From Cyanobacteria bacterium FACHB-502 (GTDB lineage Bacteria > Cyanobacteriota > Cyanobacteriia > Elainellales > Elainellaceae): a DNA stretch of 64,000 nucleotides. The position numbers and the translations under genes were made by a program. Location: assembly GCA_014695325.1 (NCBI GenBank), contig JACJNZ010000055.1, forward strand, positions 62,001 to 126,000. The letters run 5' to 3'. The first letter of the stretch is position 1. Each line of letters starts with the position of its first letter. A model generated the notes under the pieces. That model ran no database searches. It was given only the letters and a program-made list of their open reading frames with translations, and was not told where the DNA came from. Positions 48,182 through 58,000 of this stretch are shown here, piece by piece.

Positions 48182-50182
48182 TTGCTGAAGCTGCTTTATC
48201 GAATTAAGGCAATCATCGATCGCTGGTGGTCTGAGTTCACGCTTCAGACTCGCCTGATGGCGGCTGCCACGCTGGTCGTATCGCTCATTATGAGTGGCTT
48301 AACCTTTTGGGCAGTGAACACTATTCAGCAAGATGCCCGCCTGAACGACACCCGTTTTGGTCGAGATTTGGGGCTACTGCTAGCGGCAAACGTCGCGCCC
48401 TTGGTGGGCGAAAATAACCGCACGGAGCTTGCCCGCTTTTCCCACCGCTTTTATAGCAGCACTTCCAGCGTTCGCTATATGCTGTACGCCGATGAGGATG
48501 GCAATATCTTTTTTGGCATTCCCTTCTCAGAGTCCGAGGTGCAAAATTCGCTGACGATTCGCCGCCGGATGCAGCTTCCCGAAAACTATGCAGCAAATCT
48601 AGATGCGCCGATGGTACGCCAGCATCTTACCCCTGCTGGAGAAGTCACTGATGTCTTTGTACCGCTCAATCACGACGGAAAGTATCTGGGCGTGTTGGCG
48701 ATCGGCATCAATCCGAATCCCACGGTAGTTAACTCCTCGCACTTGACGCGGGATGTGACGATCGCTGTATTTGTCTCAATCTGGGTGATGGTAATCCTGG
48801 GAGCGGTCTTTAACGCGCTAACGATTACTAAGCCAATTAAAGAATTGCTGGTTGGCGTGAAAAACATTGCTGCCGGAAATTTTAAGCAACGAGTTGATTT
48901 GCCCCTGGGTGGCGAATTGGGGGAGCTGATCCTTAGCTTTAACGAAATGGCAGAGCGGCTTGAACGCTATGAAGAGCAAAATATCGAGGAGCTGACCGCC
49001 GAAAAAGCCAAGCTGGAAACCCTGGTTTCGACGATCGCGGATGGAGCCGTGCTGCTGGATACCAATATGCAGGTCATCCTGACTAATCCGACGGCTGAGC
49101 GGATTTTTAGCTGGGAAGATGCTCAGGACGTGCTGGGTCAAAACGTGCTGTACCACCTGCCGAATGCGGTTAGTGCCGAATTAACCCGTCCCCTATATCA
49201 GCTCGCTTCCGGGCAGCCTCCAGCGGAGATGCGGGATGGGGCAGAGTTTCGGATTACGATCCCGGAGCCAATCAACCGAACGGTGCGAATTTTGCTGACG
49301 ACAGTGCTGGATCAGTATCGCGAAGCGGTGAAAGGCATTGCGATCACGGTGCAGGACATTACCCGCGAAGCCGAACTAAACGAGGCGAAAAGCCAGTTTA
49401 TCAGTAACGTCTCCCACGAGCTGCGGACTCCTCTGTTCAACATCAAATCCTTTATTGAAACGCTGCACGAGTACGGTGATGATCTGAGCGAAGTCGAACG
49501 GCGCGAATTTCTCGACACCGCAAACCGGGAAACCGATCGCCTCACCCGCTTGGTCAACGATGTGCTGGATCTGTCTCGACTGGAATCCAACAAGCGATAC
49601 AGCATGGAACCCGTGGAGATTGTGCAGCCGATTGAGCAAACGCTGCGAACCCATCGCCTCAATGCCAAAGACAAAGGTATCGAGCTGTGTCAGGACATTG
49701 AGCCAGATTTGCCGCCCGTTTTTGGTAACTACGATCTGCTGCTGCAAGTGTTTTCTAACCTGATGGGCAACGGTCTGAAGTTTACGCCCGCAGGCGGTAA
49801 GGTGATGATTCGCGCCTATCTCCTTCAGTCAAAGGACGAACAGCCCCCCAGCCATGTACGGGTTGAAATTTGCGATACGGGTATCGGCATCGACCCTGAA
49901 GATCAGGAAGCTATTTTCGATCGCTTTTTCCGCGTCGAGAACCGGGTGCATACGCTGGAAGGAACCGGACTGGGACTGTCGATCGTTCGCAATATTATCG
50001 AGAAGCACCATAGCCGAGTCTATCTGGTGAGCGAAGTGGGCGTGGGGACGACTTTCTGGTTTGATTTGGCAGTGTTTAAGGAAGGCGCAGCGCTCCCCCA
50101 CGAGTTGACCCCCACCGAGCATCGGGTAAAAGAAGTTAAGACGGTCAGCATTGCTGCCAGTCCGGTTTCCAGCGACGCATAG
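48182..50182 (+). CDS. nblS: Sensor histidine kinase NblS/Hik33 (DspA, Ycf26)
   Basis: A 666-residue membrane-bound sensor kinase controlling high-light, cold and nutrient-stress responses, including phycobilisome degradation, through RpaB-type regulators. The order is: TM1 (about 25-47), a periplasmic sensor loop, TM2 (about 195-217), HAMP, a coiled linker, a PAS domain (about 275-390), HisKA with phospho-acceptor H412 in SNVSHELRTPLFNIKSF, and HATPase with FSNLMGNGLKFTP, CDTGIGIDPEDQ and GTGLGLSIVRNI. The N-terminal extension and TTG start match NblS homologues better than other kinases. Confidence 0.9.
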   Translation: MLKLLYRIKAIIDRWWSEFTLQTRLMAAATLVVSLIMSGLTFWAVNTIQQDARLNDTRFGRDLGLLLAANVAPLVGENNRTELARFSHRFYSSTSSVRYMLYADEDGNIFFGIPFSESEVQNSLTIRRRMQLPENYAANLDAPMVRQHLTPAGEVTDVFVPLNHDGKYLGVLAIGINPNPTVVNSSHLTRDVTIAVFVSIWVMVILGAVFNALTITKPIKELLVGVKNIAAGNFKQRVDLPLGGELGELILSFNEMAERLERYEEQNIEELTAEKAKLETLVSTIADGAVLLDTNMQVILTNPTAERIFSWEDAQDVLGQNVLYHLPNAVSAELTRPLYQLASGQPPAEMRDGAEFRITIPEPINRTVRILLTTVLDQYREAVKGIAITVQDITREAELNEAKSQFISNVSHELRTPLFNIKSFIETLHEYGDDLSEVERREFLDTANRETDRLTRLVNDVLDLSRLESNKRYSMEPVEIVQPIEQTLRTHRLNAKDKGIELCQDIEPDLPPVFGNYDLLLQVFSNLMGNGLKFTPAGGKVMIRAYLLQSKDEQPPSHVRVEICDTGIGIDPEDQEAIFDRFFRVENRVHTLEGTGLGLSIVRNIIEKHHSRVYLVSEVGVGTTFWFDLAVFKEGAALPHELTPTEHRVKEVKTVSIAASPVSSDA

Positions 50183-50244
50183 CACATCGAGAGTTCCGTC
50201 CTGGGAGACTGGTGGCATCAAATTCACGCTGCTTCAATTTCCAG

Positions 50245-51591
50245 CTAGTAGCCCTGTACACCGGGAATCCAGCTTGTGCCTGCTAAAGGCAGCTTTGCCA
50301 TTGCCGCCGCTTCGACCGTCAGTGCAACCAGATCTTCCCGCTCCAGGTGATGCACGTTTTGCTTGCCGCAGGCGCGGGCGATCGTCGTCAGTTCCATATT
50401 CAGCGTTTTCAGATAGTTTTTTAGCCGGTGCGCTCCGACTTCTGGCTCTAGCCGCTTCTCTAAAATCGGGTCTTGAGTCGTGACGCCAACCGGACATTTC
50501 CCGGTGTGACAGTGATGACAGTAGCCGGGAGCCGTGCCAAGTTCCAGATAATCGTCGATCGCCGGATGATGCTCTCCGTTCTGAATATAGCTTTCGCTGT
50601 TGCAGCCCAGAGCCATCAGCACCGCCTGACCGATCGACACGGCATCCGCGCCCATTGCCAGAGCCTTTGCCACATCTGCTCCAGTCCGAATGCCACCGGA
50701 CACAATGAGCTGGACTTTGCCTTTCATGTCCATTTCTTCCAGTGCCTCAACCGCCTGCCGCAGAGCCGCCAGCGTGGGAATGCCAACGTGCTCAATAAAC
50801 ACCGTTTGGGTAGCAGCCGTGCCGCCCTGCATTCCATCCACAACGACGACATCTGCTCCGGCATGAACGGCGAGCTTGACATCGTTATAAGTGCGGGACG
50901 CTCCCACTTTGATATAAATCGGCTTTTCCCAGTCGGTTAGTTCGCGCAGTTCCTGAATTTTGATCGTCAGGTCATCGGGTCCGGTCCAGTCAGGATGACG
51001 ACAAGCCGATCGCTGATCCACGCCTTCGGGTAACGTTCGCATTGCCGCGACCCGCGGATTAATTTTTTGACCCAACAGCATTCCGCCACCGCCCGGCTTT
51101 GCGCCCTGACCGATCACGACTTCGATCGCATCTGCCTTCCGCACATCGTCCGGATTAAAGCCATAGCGAGACGGAAGACACTGATACACCAGCGTTTTAG
51201 AAGACCGTCGCTCCTCCTGAGTCATGCCGCCGTCGCCCGTCGTGGTGGATGTGCCCATTTCGGTCGCGGCGCGTCCGAGGGCTTCTTTGACGTTGGCAGA
51301 GAGAGAACCAAAGCTCATTCCGGCGATCGTAATTGGAATGTCTAGTTCGATCGGTTTGCTGGCAAATCGTGTACCTAGAACAGTCTTGGTAATGCACTTT
51401 TCTCGATAGCCTTCCAACGGGTAGCGAGTCAGTGAGGCTCCCAGGAAAACCAGATCGTCAAAGTGGGGCAGGCTGCGTTTTGCGCCCAGTCCTCGAATTT
51501 CATAGAGTCCGTGGGCAGCGGCGTTCTGGATGTAGTGGAGCGTGCGGCGATCGTATCCGGCGGATTCTTCGCGATAGATGTTGGAGGTCAT
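50245..51591 (-). CDS. mgsC: N-methylglutamate synthase FMN/FeS subunit (glutamate-synthase-like)
   Basis: A 448-residue homologue of the FMN-binding domain of glutamate synthase. It shows the TIM-barrel segments ITIAGMSFGSLSANVKEALGRAA, AIEVVIGQGAKPGGGGMLLG, VDGMQGGTAATQT and SGGIRTGADVAKALAMGADAV. The iron-sulfur cysteines are in YCHHCHTGKCPVG. In the N-methylglutamate pathway, MgsC transfers the methylamino group from gamma-glutamylmethylamide to 2-oxoglutarate together with MgsA and MgsB. It is last in the operon, separated from mgsB by about 330 bases containing a MITE. By sequence alone it could be another GltB-like protein; the gene context decides. Confidence 0.8.
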   Translation of the reverse strand: MTSNIYREESAGYDRRTLHYIQNAAAHGLYEIRGLGAKRSLPHFDDLVFLGASLTRYPLEGYREKCITKTVLGTRFASKPIELDIPITIAGMSFGSLSANVKEALGRAATEMGTSTTTGDGGMTQEERRSSKTLVYQCLPSRYGFNPDDVRKADAIEVVIGQGAKPGGGGMLLGQKINPRVAAMRTLPEGVDQRSACRHPDWTGPDDLTIKIQELRELTDWEKPIYIKVGASRTYNDVKLAVHAGADVVVVDGMQGGTAATQTVFIEHVGIPTLAALRQAVEALEEMDMKGKVQLIVSGGIRTGADVAKALAMGADAVSIGQAVLMALGCNSESYIQNGEHHPAIDDYLELGTAPGYCHHCHTGKCPVGVTTQDPILEKRLEPEVGAHRLKNYLKTLNMELTTIARACGKQNVHHLEREDLVALTVEAAAMAKLPLAGTSWIPGVQGY

Positions 51592-51924
51592 GGGGAGAGG
51601 GGAGGGGGGAGAGCTTTTGCGGTAATGGGTCTAAAAGGGAATTGAGATTTTTGTTGAAAATGGTTTGCCTTTCCGGTAAGGGTTATTGCCATTTTCTGGA
51701 TGAGGGCGATCGATCAAAGCCTTAAAACGAAATACGATCGCTTGCTCTAGCTTGAGCAATTCTGAATTCGCATTAGTACTAGGCGTTGCTGAATCGGGAT
51801 ACGAACGGTGCAAATTTAGCTTCTGCATCGCCCCCTCAATCCCCCAATGCTGGAGGACTTTGAATTCTGGTTCCCCCCAAATTGGGGGGCTAGGGGGGCG
51901 TATCATACGCTTATTCAGCAACGC
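51592..51924. other. mgsB-mgsC intergenic region with a MITE
   Basis: An unusually long gap inside an otherwise compact operon. The MITE-like copy at 51782-51925 fills nearly half of it. The rest (51592-51781) shows no coding frame or obvious promoter. Confidence 0.6.
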
Positions 51925-51925
51925 C
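51782..51925 (-). mobile_element. MITE-like element, copy 3
   Basis: A 144-bp element inverted relative to copies 1 and 2. Its reverse complement is nearly colinear with copy 1 throughout. Ends are GGCGTTGCTGAATC and ATTCAGCAACGCC. The flanking octamers TAGTACTA and TAGTATTC share 6 of 8 bases, including the first five, consistent with an older target duplication. It lies inside the methylamine operon, and its outer end contributes the last base of the mgsB stop codon. Confidence 0.85.
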
Positions 51926-52638
51926 TAGTATTCCTGGTTGGCGTCAGCATTCCAGTAATAGAGCTGGCGGGCGGAGGCGATCCGTTTGAAATCCTGGGGA
52001 GCGTGAGGGAGGTTGGCTTGGTCAAGGAGGGTTTGAACGATCGCATAGTCCTCCTCGGTCATGGGTTCAAACTGAGCATCTGCGCCCAACGATTTCACGG
52101 TTCCTCGGATATAAATGACGGCTTCGTAGAGCGAATCGCCCAGCGCGTCTCCGGCGTTGCCGCAAATTACCATTCTGCCTGCCTGCGCCATAAAGCCGGA
52201 AAAGCTGCCGACACTGCCGCCCACCACAATATCGGCTCCTTTCAAGGAAATGCCGCAGCGCAAGCCTGCATCGCCATCGATGACTAATAGCCCACCGTGG
52301 GCAGACGCACCTGCCGACACCGAAGCAAAACCCTTAACGTGAACCCTGCCAGACATCATGTTTTCGGCGACTCCGGTCCCAGCGTTACCGTAAAGGGTGA
52401 CGATCGCCTGTTTATTCATGCCTGCCGTGTAGTAGCCCGTATGCCCGTGGATCTCGACTTCGATCACCGTATCGATGCCCACCGCTAGATTATGCGCTCC
52501 GTTGGGATTGACGATCGCCACTTTGTGTCCATTGGGCAATTCAGAATGGTGCAGGTAGGCGTTCACCGCTCGCACAGGAGTTTGGCTCAGATCAAAGGTG
52601 TGGGTTTCGGTTGGGGAAGCAATGATTACACTGTCCAT
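51925..52638 (-). CDS. mgsB: N-methylglutamate synthase GXGXG subunit
   Basis: A 237-residue homologue of the C-terminal GXGXG (right-handed beta-helix) domain of glutamate synthase large subunit. It has the repeated glycine pattern: VVGGSVGSFSGFMAQAGR, ICGNAGDALGDSLYEAV, and GNAGTGVAENMMSGRVHV. In the split N-methylglutamate synthase (and GlxC proteins) this domain is a separate subunit, expected to stabilise the FMN subunit and help couple the amidotransferase. It overlaps mgsA by 13 bases. Its stop codon (TAG) lies at the edge of a MITE. Confidence 0.8.
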   Translation of the reverse strand: MDSVIIASPTETHTFDLSQTPVRAVNAYLHHSELPNGHKVAIVNPNGAHNLAVGIDTVIEVEIHGHTGYYTAGMNKQAIVTLYGNAGTGVAENMMSGRVHVKGFASVSAGASAHGGLLVIDGDAGLRCGISLKGADIVVGGSVGSFSGFMAQAGRMVICGNAGDALGDSLYEAVIYIRGTVKSLGADAQFEPMTEEDYAIVQTLLDQANLPHAPQDFKRIASARQLYYWNADANQEY

Positions 52639-53516
52639 ACATACATCTCCTCTGGAGCGGGTTCGTAGAGGTTTGCCTGATTGACGTCAGGCAGATGGGC
52701 AAGCGATCGAAATTCAGAAGCGATCGCCACATAGTCATCGGTTTCGGCAACGATCGCAGGTTTGCAGGCAAAAGGATCGCGAACGAGGGCAAGTTTATCT
52801 GCGGTTCCCATCAGGAAGGTATAAAAGCCGTCCAGTTCCTCAAAGCCGTTTTGAATCGCCGTTTCCAGATCATCGCCTTCCTGCATCCGCCATTCCAGGA
52901 AACGGCAGGCAGCTTCGGTATCGTTGTCGGTCTCAAAGTGAATGCCACGTGGTTCTAATTTCCGCCGAATCTCGTTCGGGTTCGAGAGCGAGCCATTGTG
53001 AACCAGACAAAAATCTTCGCCTGCGGTGAACGGGTGAGCGTGTGCCGGAGTGACGGCAGATTCGGTTGCCATCCGCGTGTGTCCGACAGCATGAGACCCT
53101 TTGAGCGATCGAAATTCATATCGGTCAGACACGGCGATCGGTGTCCCGGTGTCTTTGTACAAATCGATTGTGCGTCCGGCAGACAGCAGGTGAAGCTGCG
53201 GATAAGCCGACTTCAGCCACGCTCTAACCGTCTGCGGCGACAGATCAGTCATGAGGACTGCCTGATTGCCATGAGGGTCGATCGTTGCCTTGCCCAGTTC
53301 GCTCAATGATTGGGGGAGAGCTGACCAGTCAATCGCCTGATTGCCCGCGTAGAGGCTGTATTTGCGATAGGGATCGGGCAGAGTAGCGGTGAATACTGCA
53401 AGTCCGGCGGAGTCAGGTCCGCGATCGCTCATGCCAACCAGCATGGGGACAAGCAGTTCGCCAAGGGAATCGCGCAGGGATGGGGTTTTGATCAGGAGTC
53501 CAACGATGCCGCACAT
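52626..53516 (-). CDS. mgsA: N-methylglutamate synthase class-II amidotransferase subunit
   Basis: A 296-residue class-II (Ntn) glutamine amidotransferase domain. It starts MCGIVGLL, so Cys2 becomes the N-terminal nucleophile after Met removal. GHTRMATESAVTPAHAHPF and LVHNGSLSNPNEIRRKLE carry the amide-binding Arg, Asn and Gly residues. In N-methylglutamate synthase this subunit releases methylamine from gamma-glutamylmethylamide and channels it to MgsC. It overlaps mgsB and lies 36 bases after gmaS. Without context it would be called GlxB or GltB-N-like. Confidence 0.82.
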   Translation of the reverse strand: MCGIVGLLIKTPSLRDSLGELLVPMLVGMSDRGPDSAGLAVFTATLPDPYRKYSLYAGNQAIDWSALPQSLSELGKATIDPHGNQAVLMTDLSPQTVRAWLKSAYPQLHLLSAGRTIDLYKDTGTPIAVSDRYEFRSLKGSHAVGHTRMATESAVTPAHAHPFTAGEDFCLVHNGSLSNPNEIRRKLEPRGIHFETDNDTEAACRFLEWRMQEGDDLETAIQNGFEELDGFYTFLMGTADKLALVRDPFACKPAIVAETDDYVAIASEFRSLAHLPDVNQANLYEPAPEEMYVWTV

Positions 53517-53552
53517 AGGGGGATAAGGGGTGAAGGGGTGAGGGAGATGGGG

Positions 53553-54881
53553 TTAGAAGAATTCCAGGTAGCGATCGACTTCCCAATCGGAAACATGGCG
53601 GCAGTATTCGATCCATTCCATGCGTTTCAGATTGATAAATTCGGGGGCAAGTGGACCAAGGGCGGATTGGATTACAGCGTCGGATTCGAGAGCGTCGATC
53701 GCCTCGCTTAGAGATTGGGGCAGGGTGCCGATGCCTTTTTCTTCGAGCTGTTCGGGAGTGAGGTCGTAGAGGTTGCCGTTAAAGGGTTCACCGGGGTCAA
53801 GTTCGCGTTCGATGCCGTCTAGCCCGGCTGCGATCACGGCGGCGGTTGCCAGATAGGGGTTGCAGGAGCCATCTGCAAGGCGCAATTCGAGCCGTCCACC
53901 AGGAATACGCACCATGCTCGATCGGTTGTTGTCGCCGTAGCTGATGTAAGCGGGTGCCCAAGTTGCGCCACTGAGCGATCGTCCCACTACCAGTCGCTTA
54001 TAGGAATTGATCGAAGGGGCACAGAGAGCAGTCAGGGCATGGGCATGGGTCAGCAGTCCGCCGAGGAAGTGGTATGCCAGTTTTGAGAGTCCCAGTTGGT
54101 GCGGGTCGCTGTGGTCTTCAAAAAGATTGGTGTTACCTTCGGCGAGCGAGCAGTGAATATGCATCCCTGTTCCGGTGCGGTTGGAGAAGGGCTTGGGCAT
54201 AAAGGAGCAGATTAGCCCCATGTCGCGGGCAATCTCTGAGGCTGCCATCTTGAAGAAAATATAGCGATCGGCGGTGGTGAGGCAGTCGGTGTAGGTGTAG
54301 TTGATTTCAAACTGTCCGTTGGCGTCTTCATGATCGACCTGATAGATATCGAAACCAACCTGTTGCAGGTTATCCACCAGCTTCTCGATGTAGCCAATGC
54401 TGCGCGACAATCCTTTGTAGTCGTAGCAGGGCTTGTCGAGGGTGTCGGTGAAATCATAGGGGCGAAGGTTGCCGCGTCGGTCTTTTTTGAGCAGCATGAA
54501 TTCGGGTTCGACTCCCGTGTTGAGCGTCCAGCCGTGCTGTGTGAGGCGATCGATCTGCTGCATTAGCACGTAGCGGGCATCGTAGGGGTAGGGTTTGCCT
54601 TTGACATGACCCACGCAAACAATTCGGGCGAATCCGGGCATCCAGGGAACCAGAGAAAGCGTGTTTAAATCACCAACTGCCAGATAATCTGGGCTGTTCG
54701 GTTCCATGCCCAGTCCCCAGACGGCAAATCCGGCAAATCCGGCTCCCGGATCAAGAATGTCTTCCAGATGGGAGGCAGGAACGGCTTTGGTTTTGGCAAC
54801 ACCGTGAATGTCTACGAACTGAGCGAGGATGAATTTGATTTGATGGGCTTCGAGAAACTGTTTGGCTTCGGTAAGGTTCAT
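53553..54881 (-). CDS. gmaS: Gamma-glutamylmethylamide synthetase (glutamine-synthetase-like)
   Basis: A 442-residue glutamine-synthetase-fold ligase from the ATG at 54881. GMAS makes gamma-glutamylmethylamide from glutamate, methylamine and ATP. It shows the glutamine-synthetase N-terminal segment ([14 protein letters not shown]), the metal-binding [45 protein letters not shown], and the ATP/glutamate region [21 protein letters not shown]. Its C-terminal half resembles GMAS/GlnT sequences rather than GlnA ([35 protein letters not shown]). It lies between the dehydrogenase and synthase genes. GlnT-type glutamine synthetase is the main alternative. Confidence 0.8.
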   Translation of the reverse strand: MNLTEAKQFLEAHQIKFILAQFVDIHGVAKTKAVPASHLEDILDPGAGFAGFAVWGLGMEPNSPDYLAVGDLNTLSLVPWMPGFARIVCVGHVKGKPYPYDARYVLMQQIDRLTQHGWTLNTGVEPEFMLLKKDRRGNLRPYDFTDTLDKPCYDYKGLSRSIGYIEKLVDNLQQVGFDIYQVDHEDANGQFEINYTYTDCLTTADRYIFFKMAASEIARDMGLICSFMPKPFSNRTGTGMHIHCSLAEGNTNLFEDHSDPHQLGLSKLAYHFLGGLLTHAHALTALCAPSINSYKRLVVGRSLSGATWAPAYISYGDNNRSSMVRIPGGRLELRLADGSCNPYLATAAVIAAGLDGIERELDPGEPFNGNLYDLTPEQLEEKGIGTLPQSLSEAIDALESDAVIQSALGPLAPEFINLKRMEWIEYCRHVSDWEVDRYLEFF

Positions 54882-54937
54882 GGGTTCTGGGGAAGGTAGA
54901 AATTGTTGGAGGAATGGCAGCGGTGCGACATCGTCCC

Positions 54938-55048
54938 CTCGATTCCCCAAGGTTCGGGGATCTTGAGCAGTTCAACCTTTTTTATGCAAAAGAACTGCTT
55001 GCATCGGCTCAGTTTCGCCCAAAGCTGGGGGGTTAGAGGGACGGTTCG
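54938..55048 (-). mobile_element. Decayed MITE-like relic overlapping the mgdC 3' end
   Basis: ATCGTCCCCTCGATTCCCC at the left and GCCCAAAGCTGGGGGGTTAG at the right parallel the CATCGCCCCCTCAATCCCCC and CCCCAAATTGGGGGGCTAG blocks of MITE copy 3, in the same order. The middle has diverged and the terminal inverted repeats are gone. The mgdC stop codon and its last residues fall inside this relic. Confidence 0.5.
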
Positions 55049-58000
55049 GCGAATTATCGTAACTTCTTCGATTTTTAGTGAGAGAACTGTTTGCGTCGCT
55101 ACCTAATTCCGCAGCAATTTCATTCAGAGTTTGCCAAACATAGTGGCGGTAAGTTGTGTCGCACCACAAACGGTATTGGGGAATTGGAGCCTCTTCGATC
55201 GCCACAATCACGGATACGCCGATCGCCGAGGTCAGCACAATAGGACGATCGCTAGAATTAAACGATCGAAAACTGACGTTGCAGATTTGAGCAAATAGAT
55301 CGTGAACCGCTTTACCTGAAAGAACGATCGCCAGATCTTGCCGCAAGACGGGATAAACCTGCGGCGGCAGATTTGAATCAGCCCGAAGCCGATGCGAAGC
55401 ACTTTTCCCTTCGGGGTAATCGCCAATCTCTCCATCGTCCTCGATTAGAAATTCTGTCAGTCCCAGTCGGGCGATGCGTCCACCGTTCGCCAAAGGGAGC
55501 CAGGAATTCGGGCGATCGGGAATTGGGAATTCGTGCGCTTCCAGCCATGCCGCCGCACCTGCTCCTTTTACGCCGAATCGGGGGAGCGCAGAGACATCAG
55601 CTAAATCGACTAAATCATCTGTTTCAGAAATCAAGGGGATGATTGCGGCAGGCTTTTGCTCAAGCTTTTGCTCAAGCTTTTGCTCAAACTCAAGATGGCT
55701 TGCCTCAGGCAGCGGCGATGCCGTTTTCTGGCGGGTGTTTGCTGGGTCATAAAACGGAGTTGGGGTCACGGTGGCAGTGATCAGGAAACCATCCGATCGC
55801 CTCACCGTAAATTGACTTCCCACTTGAGATAGCTCTGGTTTGACATACGCCAGCCCAATATGGCGAGCGAGTGAGGGACTGTAAGCAATGCTGGTAATCC
55901 GTCCGGCAATGTCGCCGTTGTGAATCACCAGATGGCATTCCTGAGGCGGCGTGCCACTAAACTCGTTGAGGGTAAAACCAATCAGGATTTGTTTGGGCGA
56001 GCGATCGGCATGAATCTGGAGGCTGCGCTGGCCAATGAAGAAGGGTTTGTCAGTTTTCACTGCCCAGTTGAGGTTCGCTTCATAGGGTGTGGTGAGTCCG
56101 TCCGTGTCCTGTCCGACGATCAGGTGTCCTTTTTCCAGCCGCAGCAGCCTTTGTGCTTCCACGCCGAAGGGTTGAAGGCTGTAGGGCTTACCTGCCCGGG
56201 TTAGGGCGTCCCAAAGGACGGGGGCATTTTCGGCAGGAACGTGGATTTCGTAGCCCCACTCGCCCACAAAACCGACGCGCATGAGGAGAGCTGGAATGCC
56301 TGCCACCGTTGCCGATTGCACTGCGAGATAGGGAAACGCCGCGCTCGACAAGTCCAGATCGGTAAGCTGGCTCAGCACAGCACGGGAAAGCGGACCCGCG
56401 AGATTCACTGCCGATTGCGCCCCGGTCAAATTGACTAAACCGCAGTCCATTCGCCACATCGTATTCAGGCGAGACAGCTCGCGATAAATTGAAGCGGCGT
56501 TAGAGGTCGTCGTTGTGAAATAGAAATGGTCTTCGCCCAGCCGGGCAATCACGCCATCGTCGATCACCACGCCCGACTCGTCCAGCATCAGCGCGTAGCG
56601 GGTCATCCCGACTTTCAGATTTGCATAGCGTCCGGTGTAAACGCGCTCTAGAAAAGCGGCTGCGTCCCGTCCGCGAATCTCCAGCTTGCCCAGCGTTCCC
56701 ACGTCGATCAACCCAACGCGCTGCCGCACGGCGAGAACCTCGTCCTGGATGCAGGCTTCCCGGTTTTTGTTGGGCTGCTGATAGTATTCTGGTCTGCGCC
56801 ACTGTCCGGCAGACATCCACTTGGCGTTGAGGGCAAGGTGGCGATCGTGCAGCAGTGTTCTTCGCTCTGGCGTGAATCCGCGTCCGGCGAGGTGCGACAT
56901 CGGCACAGGATGAAAAAATGGTCGCGCCGTCGTGGTTCCGACCTGTCCTGGTGTTTTGCCGGTCAGCTTCGCCAGAATTCGCAGCGCATTCACATTAGAA
57001 TGTTTGCCCTGACTTGGACCCATTCCCACGGTCGTAAACCGCTTCAATAATTCAATATTGTCAAATCCTTCCTGAATTGCATTCGGAAAATCTTTGTATT
57101 GCAGATCTTCATCGAAATCGACAAAGTTTTTACCCTGCGGGTGAGGCACGATCGCCCAGGGATGGGACGGTGATTCTGATTCTGCGGGGAGATTGATCGC
57201 CACCGATTCCCCACCGCTGAGAAAAGCAATCGCCGACCGTGCCGCCCGTTCTCCGTCGCTTCGTTTATTCTCCGGCTGATACACCCCATTGACCCGACCG
57301 CAAGCAAATACACCCGGCAGCAGCAAATCCGGCACAAACTGCTGAATTCGGTCGTCAAAACGCATCTTTGCCCCTGCCTGATAAAGCAAATTTGCCGCTC
57401 CCGCCCAACCCACACTCATGAGAATGCCATCACAGGCGATCGTCTGACGAGATTCAATTTGCGGCTGTCCGTTTCGCATCGGACAAATCACTGCCGCACA
57501 AACGCCATCGCCTTGAGGATTTGCTTTTGCCTCATAAATTGCCTGTCCGGGATAGATTGGAACGCCTCGCTCACGCACCGTCTGTACCACTGTCGAACTC
57601 GGAATATCCGATCGCAAATCTACGATCGCCCCGACTTCCATCCCATGCGCCAGCAAATCCAGAGCCGCCCGATAACCATCCTGATTTGCCGTAAAGACGA
57701 TCGCCCGGTGCATTGGCTTAACCGCATAGCGATAAATAAGCCGCTGTGCCGCCGAAGCCATCATGACGCCTGGCAAATCGTTGTTGCGAAAGACCGCAGG
57801 CTGTTCATAAGCCCCGCTTGCCACGATGACTGACTTTGCCCGCATTTTCGTCATGCGTGTGCCGTCTACTAGGGGAATCCAGAAGTCGGCATAGTAGCCT
57901 GCTGCTACTGTACCGGTGTAGAGCCGGATGCGGGGATGGGCTGTGACTGACTGAATAAGGGATTGGGTTTCGGCGGCGATCGATCGATCATCCCCAAGCT

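Noticed and set aside
54505-54515. GGTTCGACTCC, resembling a tRNA T-loop
   Set aside because: It lies within the gmaS coding sequence, and no acceptor, D or anticodon arms can be formed around it.
55652-55687. Three exact 12-bp repeats considered as a CRISPR-like array
   Set aside because: The repeats are directly adjacent without spacers and encode an in-frame EQKL linker.
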